Of a stretch of DNA of 64,000 bases, positions 56,877 through 64,000 are shown in pieces (positions within the stretch are counted from its first letter, which is position 1; the number at the start of each line of letters is the position of its first letter). A program made the translations under genes and the position numbers. Location: contig NC_080427.1 in the NCBI RefSeq assembly GCF_029873635.1, positions 73,501,348-73,565,347 on the forward strand, written 5' to 3'. Source of the stretch: Malania oleifera (lineage: Eukaryota > Streptophyta > Magnoliopsida > Santalales > Ximeniaceae). Under the pieces are notes generated by a model that had not been told where the DNA came from, searched no databases, and saw nothing but the letters and a program-made list of their open reading frames with translations.

Positions 56877-59506
56877 ATGACTTCTAGAATTTCTTCTGCA
56901 AAGTTTGATGTTGTTAAGTTTTATGGAATGGGACTTCAAACTATGGCAAAGAAAGGTTAAAGATCTGTTAGTGCTGTAAGATATGATGAAGGCATTATAC
57001 GAAGGTCAACCGAAAGGAAAGAACAAACAACTTGGAAGGAATTGGAAGTGAAGGCTGTTGCAAATATCAAGCTTTGTCTGGCTGATTACGTATTGTATCA
57101 TGTCATGGATGAGCAACCTCTTGCAGCTATTTAGCAGAAATTTGAAAGTCAGTATATTTCTAAGTCTTTAACGAATAAATTGTATCTTAAGCAGAAGTTG
57201 TATTGGCTTAAGATGTCGGAGGGCTCATATTTGAACCAACACATAAATGTATTTAATCATATTATAAGTGATTTGATGCAGGTTGATGTGAAATTCTAGA
57301 AAGAAGACAAGGCATTGATGCTATTAAATTCCCTACCAGTGTCTCATTTGCATGAAAATTTGGTTACTACTCTAACATAGGGGAAAGAAACCCTAAATTT
57401 GGAAGAGGTAACAAGTGCTTTACTAGGTTTTCATCAAAGAAAGAAGGCCAGCGATAAGATTTCACAAGGTGAAAGGCTTATGGTAAAGGGTAACTAGGAA
57501 CATGGGAGAAGCAAGTTTTGAAACAAATCGAGTAGTAATAAGTCTCGATCGCAGTCTAAGAAGAAAAAGGACATACAGTGCTAAATACGAGAAAAAGGGC
57601 ATATAAAATAGGAGTGTCCGGAAAGGAAGAAAGGGAATGGTGAAAATCAAGAGGGTTCTTCAGGCTCAGAAAGTGGTGATGGTGATATGCTTTCTCTTTC
57701 ATCAGGCTCAGATGGCCTTACGGATTCTTGGATCCTAGATTTGGTGTGCTCTTATCACAAAACACCAAATAAAGAATGGTTCAGCACCTACATGTCAATT
57801 AATTCTGGTTCTATTCTGATGGAATATGATGCTTCGTGCAAAATAGTTGGGATATTAAACGTTAGAATTAAAATGTATGATGGTGTTGTAAAAATAATAT
57901 GGGATATAAGCACATACCGAATCTACGGAATAATTAAATTTGATTGGGCACTTTGGATTGTAAGTCTAAAAGTGGGGTTATGAACATGTGTAAAGGTGTT
58001 CTAATAGTGATGAAGGGGCAGAAGTTAGCAGGAAATATCTATGCACTACTGGGTACTACAGTTCTAGTTGGAGCTGCAGCTGTAGATTCTAAGTTAAATA
58101 ATACTGTTTCGTGTCATATGCGGTTAGGGAATATGGGTGAGCATGGGTTGAAAGAACTTCATAAGATGAATCTTTTGAAGGGTATCAAAATATGCAGGCT
58201 GAATTTCTGTAACTATTGTGTTTTTGGGAAATAGAAAATGATGCAGTTCAAAGCAACCATTCAAAAAACGGAGGGTATTCTTGACTACATTCATTTAGAT
58301 GTTTGGGGGTTGGTGAGAGTAGCATCACGGGGTCAACATATGTACTTCATGAGTTTTATAGATGATTACTCATGAAAGGTCTAAGTGTATTTCATGCAGC
58401 ACAAGTCAGAGATGTTTTCCAGGTTTAAATTATGGAAAGTTGAGTTGGAAAACTAGACCAGGAGGAGAATTAAATGCCTTACGTTAGACAATGGAATCGA
58501 GGATGATAGAATCGCTATACACAGACCTAAATGCACTATCTAGCCACCGGCCAAGTATGGATTTGATGATCTGGTGTTTTATACTCTCATTACTAGTTAC
58601 AAGGATCCAACTACTTTTCAACAGGCAGTGCATAACTAGGAGAAAAATATATGTATGGGTGCTATGGTGGAAGAAATAGAGTCATTGCATAAGAGCAAAA
58701 CGTGGGATTTGGTGGAGCTTTGAGAAAGGAAGAGGGCAATGGGTCGCAAGTGGGTGTGTAGGAAGAAGGAAGCAGTATGAGAAAAGAAATGAGAGAAGTT
58801 CAAGGCTCAGTTAGTAGCAAAGGGATACTTACAAAAGAAAGCTGTTGATTATGATGATATCTTCTCCACTGTGGTCAAACACACTTCCATTAGAGTAGTA
58901 TTGGGATTGGTGGCATATTATGATATGTAATTGGAGCAAATGAATGTAAACACAATGTTTCTCCATGGTGATTTGGAGGAGTAGATTTACATGGTACAAC
59001 CAAAAGGGTTTAGTCAACCTGGATAGGAGCATTTGGTTTGTAAACTAAAAAAGTCACTTTGCAAGCTGAAGCAGTCTCTGAGGTAGTGGACAAACATTTT
59101 AACTCTTACATCATCCATATAGGCTACAGGAGGTTTGAGTATGATTGTTGCATGTATGTAAAGAGTCTGAGTATGGTTTTGTCATTTTCATATTGTTTTA
59201 TGTCGATGACATGCTAATTGTTGCGAAGGATGTGACTGAGGTAAATCAGTTGAAGACTCTATTCAGTAGAGAGTTTGACATGAAAGATTTGGGTACAACC
59301 AGGAAGATTCTTGGGATGAAGATTTGCAGGGACAGAGCTGCTGGGAGATTGTCGTTATCTTAGGGTAGCTATATGGAGAAAGTGTTAAAGAGGTTTAGCA
59401 TGGCTAATGCGAAACCGGTAAGTACACTGTTAGTGAATCATTTTAAATTATCTACCACTCAGTGCCCAAGGACGAATGATAATATATGTGACATGTCAAA
59501 GGTCCC
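56877..59506 (+). pseudogene. gag-pol: Tork/Tnt1-like copia gag-pol, 5' part, heavily decayed
   Basis: It begins MTSRISSAKFDVVKFYG. UBN2-type Gag blocks follow (LADYVLYHVMDEQPLAAI, KLYLKQKLYWLKMSEGSYLN). A zinc knuckle (first part damaged, then REKGHIK.ECP) lies near 57580-57620. A protease-like part near 57720-57800 reads DSWILDLVCSYHKTP, where DSGCSYH-like text is expected. The integrase pre-domain is CHMRLGNMGEHGLKELHKMN..FCNYCVFGK (58110-58235). A partial integrase core follows (YIHLDVWGLVRVASRGQHMYF). A deletion near 58530 joins it to RT (WVCRKKEAV, AQLVAKGYLQKKAVDYDDIF, the catalytic YVDDMLIVAKD at 59200-59230, FDMKDLGTTRKILGMKI). It has more than ten stops or frameshifts. It is split at 59507 by LTR F. 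Confidence 0.9.
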
Positions 59507-61456
59507 TGTTGGCCTTACAAGGCTTAATATCCTATTTTGATGCTAACAAACAAGTATAGCTTAACATATTTGGTTAAGTGTTGTTATTTTCATGACTAAA
59601 TGAAGAATGCAAGGATAAAGAGTTCATGAGAGCTTGTACTTCAAAAAATGATAATTATATGAAGCTTGAGGCATGGATTCAAGAATAAAAAACCAAAATT
59701 CAACATGTGATCCAAATTGAAAGCTCAAGAAGTCTAGAAGATTAAAAGTTCAGCAAAGCAGATCAAGAGACCTTAAAGCTAAGAAAATGTCAAAACAGCT
59801 TTAGGACAAGTCTTTGTAAGTACTTCAAGTTTATTCAAATATGAAGTTTTCATTTTGAAGCTCATTAGGAAAAGAGACTTAGAAACCTTAATATAAAACT
59901 TGGAACATGTTTTTCAAAGTTAAAAAAATCTATATTCCAAGAATATCTAAGCAAAAATGAGAGAGAAATCAAAAAATGACTAGAAACAAAAATCAGTCAG
60001 TTGACAGACGCTTGTCTATTTATGGATAGATGACTGGCCAATTTAGCACAACTTAACTGAAGACAGAAGCCTAACAGACGACTGTCAAGGCTCTGAAAGA
60101 CGATTGCCAGTGCAAAGTGAGAAGTTTGTGAATGTTTTACCAGATGACTGTCCACCTTCTGTGTTATTGAGAAACTTAAATTGTTCATAGACAGATGACT
60201 ATCACCATATAGACAGACGACTGCCGCCTCTCTGTGTGTAAATATTATAACTATATTCTGGTGACAGACGACTGACAATCAAGGGATAGACGACTGCCAC
60301 CTCTCTGTCCATGAGTTTTTCAGTTATATCATATGAACAAATGACTACTAGAGTTTCACAATCGTCTGTCTCGTGGCATTTCTCAAACTTTCGACGGATA
60401 TATAATTTTTGAAATTCAAATTTTTGAAACTTAAATAATTTTAATATTTGGAAACAACTCTAAGTATTCTTGGGGAACAATCAAGGAAGTTTTCTACCTC
60501 TATAAATACCCTCAAGGATCATTGTTTTAAATACCAAGAAATTAAATCCAACTCTTATTCTCTCTCAAAACCTACTAAAATTCTGAAAGTGTGCTATTAC
60601 TCTCATCACTCACAAAATTTTATGAAAGCTTTGCTGAAGTTACTCACTGAGTTGTGCATCAAGTTGATTGTTTCTTTCATTCATTGAAAGATATCTACGG
60701 TGATAAGTTTCTAAGAGCTTCATTCTGAAATTCATGTTCGAAATTTATTGAAGTACATAAGTGTTTCAAATTTGTACTAATCAACTCTTTGAGGAGCAAG
60801 TTCTTGTACGTCTTGTTTTCTATCTTTGTAATAGGATTAGTTGACGGTTCGAGTATTGAATCATTGGACCAATCAAGGGGATATTGTTTGGAGAATGCGG
60901 GCTCTAGCCTTACCTAAAGAGTGCTTGTAATTGGTCTTGTTCCGCCTAGTAAAGGAACACTAATAGTAAATCCTTTGGTGGTTTTGCCAAGGGTGAGGAC
61001 GTAGGCTGTGTTGAAGTCAAACCTCGTAAAAATCTCTATGTTCTTTCTCTACTCTACTCATTATTTTTCTTTTTACAAAAGATATAATCTGTTTGGATGC
61101 TTTAAATTTCAATTCTGAATGTCTGGTTGTTAAATAGACCGGAAGGTAATTCGTTTTGGATAAATCAGCATTGATTGCGGAAACCGAAAGAGACTACATT
61201 AGTTGATTATCCTAGACCTGTTAATTTGAAATTTTATTTAGAAACTGAACATTAGGAAGAAGAATAATTGTGATACAGGGCTTATAATGAGTTCAACAAA
61301 TTTTTACATATATACAGGGTTATTGTTACATAAATTGAGTAATTGATCTTGCTATGTAATTGTGATTGTATCTAAGTTTTGATTGTTATTATAAGGGAAT
61401 AATTTTTTTAGAACTCAATTCACCCCCCTCCTCTTGGGAGGCTATTCCAATTTCAA
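59507..61456 (+). mobile_element. Solo LTR F (Sirevirus-type) inside the Tork-like pol
   Basis: It starts TGTTGGCCTTACAAGGC and ends after TTCACCCCCCTCCTCTTGGG and CTATTCCAATTTCA. The interrupted copia frame (..DMSKVP) resumes right after (PYVSTMGCLTYAMVCTRPEL), which confirms insertion. Flanking duplications (GTCCC / TCTCC) are imperfect and the right edge is uncertain by a few bases. It shares its start, its end and the U5 text (GAGGACGTAGGC at 60996) with the copia LTR at 4858. It has a U3 array of AGACGACTG motifs (59995-60370). Confidence 0.88.
59995..60370 (+). repeat. U3 motif array in LTR F (GACAGACGACTGTC type)
   Basis: About ten copies of (C)AGA(C/T)GACTG(T/C/A)C and variants, including TTGACAGACGCTTGTC, AACAGACGACTGTC, AGATGACTGTCC, AGACGACTGCCGCC and GTGACAGACGACTGAC. 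Full copies have a palindromic GACAG..CTGTC frame. Confidence 0.8.
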
Positions 61457-61825
61457 TCTCCTATGTTAGTACAATGGGGTGTTTAACATATGCTATGGTA
61501 TGTACAAGACCCGAACTAACACAAGTTGTCAGTGTGGTAAATAAGTTTCTTTCAAATTCGGGTGTTTGCATTGGGATGCTATCAAATGGATTTTCATATA
61601 CTTATGAGGTGCTTCTCACTATAGCATCATGTTTGGCAGGCAATAGAGTGATCTATTAGTTGTGGGATATGTTAATGCAGACTATGCAGGGGATCTGGAT
61701 GATAGGAGGTATACAATAGGGTATATGTTCACCATTATGGGAGGACCTATTTGTTAAAGGTCCATGGTACAATCTCTAGTTGCATTATCAACAACTGAGT
61801 CAGAGTATATTGCAATTGCCGAAGC
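61457..61825 (+). pseudogene. pol: Tork/Tnt1-like copia pol, 3' part (end of RT and RNase H)
   Basis: The reading resumes after LTR F with PYVSTMGCLTYAMVCTRPEL, then VVSVVNKFLSN. After a degraded piece, RNase H text follows (NADYAGDLDDRRYTIGYMF, then STTESEYIAIAEA). The last block is the conserved RNase H/C-terminal motif of copia elements. It stops abruptly at 61825, where LTR G begins. The last part of RNase H and the 3' untranslated region are missing. Confidence 0.88.
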
Positions 61826-62734
61826 TGTAACGACCTGCTTAACTTAATATAAAAAATGAAACATAATAAATAGAAAGGTCAACCCAACCCCATGGGTAAC
61901 AGGGACACCTGTCATTCACAACGGAAACCTACGCAGCAGTAAGTATAAAATCTCAATCAACCAACCATAAAACATAATACCAGAGTTTACTACATCATTA
62001 AAGTACTGTATTTATATACAACCTCCAAAACATCAAAATAACCCTAGAATCATACGACAAAAATCTCTTGATCCTAGATCAAAATCTTACCCTCCTAGTG
62101 GGGTAACTCAATAAGCTCAATGGCAGAGACGACCCACCGGTCTCTCTGGGTCTCCTAAAATATTAATTAAGTTCGGGGGTGAGACACTTCTTTGTAAGGA
62201 AAAAATAATCTAAATACAGTTTTGTGGCAACATGAATATATAATGTAGTTATACATTTACAATACATTTCATATATCTATAAACATTCGTCATAACACAC
62301 TGAGTCATCATTTACTTTCATATCTTTCTAGTAACTCATATCATTCACAATCTGTCTGTTATATCTAATAATACTGAAAACATACCTAAGATGAATAGCT
62401 AACTGATGTCATGTATTACCCCCCATGACGGGTTGTGTAGCCCGAAGGCAGGACCCGACAATAGCTGGCCGACCACTGCTAAGTCAAAAATGTCTATAAG
62501 TACAATGGGCCCACCACGCCCTAGTCCGAACTGTCAAGTGGACGTCCACACTCTACTGAAAGCCACATCAACTCTCCATCTCCCACCCCCTTGTGGAGTG
62601 GTTAGCACAAATCTGATCATAGATATCTGATCTATAAGCTACGGTACCGTGCTCCTGAACTGAACTAAACTAACATCCGGGTTCTGATAATATATAATAC
62701 ATGATAATATAGCATCTTTCATAATTTTATAAAT

Positions 62735-62882
62735 ACGGCCTCGCGCCGAACATTTCATAAATATAGCCTCATGCCGATCGTTTCATAAATACGGTCTCGC
62801 GCCGAAATCATACATAAATACGACCTCGCGCCGAAATCATACATACACATATACGACCTTGCACCGAAATCATTTCATATAT
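62735..62882. repeat. Five-copy tandem repeat, unit about 28-32 bp
   Basis: Units follow the pattern ATACGGCCTCGCGCCGAA with an ATCATACATAA-like spacer. The CpG-rich core GGCCTCGCGCCG is altered by C-to-T changes in units 2 and 5, as expected from cytosine methylation. Confidence 0.85.
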
Positions 62883-63627
62883 GTATATCATTTTGAAAAT
62901 AATCAATTTATCGTGTATTTTCAACATCATAATGTACTGTATTCTTTCATAATTTCTAAAAACATATTTCATTCATATCATTGTCATATCATGATATTTT
63001 CCACGTAAAATAATATTCATGCCATACATTTTCTATATAAAACCATACATTGTATTCTAAAATCATAGTTTTTGACATCTCATACATACATATTCATTTC
63101 AACATATTAGCAGTATTTTTCCCAAATGTACAATTTCCTTCGCAATATACAAATATAATACATGCCTTTCTAAAAGTAAATTTACTCATACATAATAATA
63201 ATTTGCATGGAAAATAACTGCTTTAATTTATTCCCTTACTTAGCTATTAAGAAAAAACCTTTATAAATTATGGTTTCACACCCGTAGGATTTCCTGATCA
63301 GTACCCTGAAAATGAAAACTCTCAGTACTAAACTTCAATATTTTCATGTGTATATCATTTCCTATAACTACCGGAGGACCAAATTTGGCTTAAGCCTTAC
63401 ATCAACTTAGGGATGATTTTCAACGGAATTCCACCGACGATCCGCTCTGGCAGATATGCAGAGAACTTTTCTAGGAGTGTCGTGGTGGCTTCAGATCGTC
63501 GATTCGGGAAAAATCCAGCCCGAAATCGAAATAAGAAGGGGAGGGAGCCGAAGGGAGAGAGCGAGAGTGAAATTTTTCTAATTTTTGACATTTAAATCCA
63601 GGTTTTTGATATTTATAAAACTAAATT

Positions 63628-63845
63628 CGTCGATGAGTCCTTCAATAATTTCGTCGACGAAACCCACTCCTCGTCGACGAAATTCAGATTGCTCAAAATC
63701 TCTCTCGGTATTTCCTCATCGATGAATCCTGTCTTCGTCAATGAGGTCCTCTTATACCCTCGTCAATGAATCCCTTGTGTTCGTCGACGAGACCTTGATA
63801 ATTTCTCTCGGTTATTCCTTCCAAAGTCCAATGTCGTTGACGAAC
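63628..63845 (-). repeat. CGTCGACGA motif array in LTR G
   Basis: Eight copies or near copies are seen: CGTCGATGAGTCC, CGTCGACGAAACC, CGTCGACGAAATT, CATCGATGAATCC, CGTCAATGAGGTCC, CGTCAATGAATCCC, CGTCGACGAGACC and CGTTGACGAACG. The core TCGTCGACGA is a perfect palindrome. Confidence 0.85.
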
Positions 63846-63939
63846 GCAAAGCGCCTTTTTCAAATTTTGAATTAGGAAGTTGTATAGGTTGGGTTTCGGG
63901 GGGAAAAACTTCTAAGAGGGCTATATATGCATTGTATGA

Positions 63940-64000
63940 TGTAACTCTATGTCTTTGGACACAAGATAGTGAAAATTCACTGCCGTCTACTCCTATGGAT
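63940..64000 (+). repeat. Second copy of the Tork-like R/U5 sequence (runs off the window)
   Basis: TGATGTAACTCTATGTCTTT onward matches 56651-56720. A TATA-like CTATATATG lies just upstream at 63921-63929, about 20 bp before the shared sequence begins. It is probably the 3' LTR of the Tork-like element. Confidence 0.65.

Larger units (their letters stand above)
61826..63850 (-). mobile_element. LTR G: gypsy-type LTR interrupting the Tork-like element (right edge unresolved)
   Basis: TGTAACGACCTGCTTAACTT begins exactly where copia RNase H stops. The TGTAACGACC start is common in plant Ty3-gypsy LTRs of the Del/Tekay type. On the minus strand, a TATA-like TTTATAAATATC lies near 63610-63621, followed by a leader with CTCTCGCTCTCTCCC (63551-63565). 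Upstream of the TATA (63628-63845) is an array of CGTCGACGA motifs. A cluster of roughly 30-bp CTCGCGCCGAA repeats lies at 62735-62880. No coding sequence was found. GAAGC (61821-61825) is the expected left duplication. I could not fix the right copy. Confidence 0.6.

Noticed and set aside
62406..62630. A 74-codon frame in LTR G
   Set aside because: It lies inside a gypsy-type LTR with no homology and no conserved start; probably chance.
63397..63595. Paired frames on both strands near the LTR G leader
   Set aside because: Mirror-image frames in a GA-rich leader; no family motif.
1..64000. tRNA, rRNA, organelle insertions or bacterial-type operons
   Set aside because: No cloverleaf-like or rRNA-like conserved strings, no Shine-Dalgarno-led gene clusters and no organelle genes were recognised on either strand.

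Overview
The window is plant nuclear DNA, most likely from an angiosperm with a large repeat-rich genome. It is almost entirely nested transposable elements. I see no intact host gene, tRNA, rRNA or CRISPR array. The evidence for a plant is Ty1-copia Sirevirus-like LTRs with initiator-Met-tRNA primer sites, Ty3-gypsy remains with a chromodomain, a complete-ended CACTA (En/Spm) element encoding plant-type Transposase_21 and Ptta/En/Spm proteins, and a LINE reverse transcriptase fragment.

Layout. 1-4242: an old Sirevirus-type LTR (A), cut by a solo LTR (B, 654-2886, perfect TSD CAAAG). 4243-4857: a dispersed repeat, copy 1. 4858-7371: a copia 5' LTR, primer site and truncated gag. 7372-13147: a Ty3-gypsy mosaic with an Athila-like LTR, primer site and gag joined to a chromovirus-like pol ending in a chromodomain. 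13148-30372: a 17.2-kb CACTA element with TSD AAT, carrying decayed tnpD and tnpA, a LINE fragment and about 7 kb of unexplained interior. 30376-30585: a short stretch that may be the gypsy 3' part. 30586-41098: a minus-strand gag-only Sirevirus-like element (C), itself hit by solo LTR D (34025-36179). 41099-41820: dispersed repeat copy 2. 41821-46102: non-LTR spacer with a GC-rich island and a tandem duplication of about 0.7 kb. 46103-55651: a complete minus-strand gag-only element (E) with two LTRs of about 2.35 kb and perfect TSD ATTCC. 55657-56650: spacer with one exon-like block. 56651-61825: a decayed Tork/Tnt1-like copia element split by solo LTR F (59507-61456). 61826 to about 63,850: a gypsy-like LTR (G) on the minus strand. 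63940-64000: a second copy of the Tork-like R/U5 sequence.

How the parts relate. Elements C and E keep LTRs, primer site, polypurine tract and gag but have no protease, integrase, reverse transcriptase or RNase H, so they must have moved using enzymes from an autonomous relative that is not in the window. Their gag has an unusual design: half of the usual UBN2 region, then a Cys/Ser/Asp-rich repeat, a coiled coil and a CCHC knuckle. The most striking non-coding pattern is that each LTR family carries its own array of short palindrome-like motifs upstream of the TATA box. GGTCGACC, GGGCGACCGA, GACGACTGA and CGTCGACGA types occur in different families, including one gypsy-type LTR. A second shared signal, GGACGTAGGC followed by CCGAACC, recurs in the downstream part of nearly all copia LTRs.

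All identity statements are by eye. Boundaries supported by target-site duplications are firm; the others are approximate.
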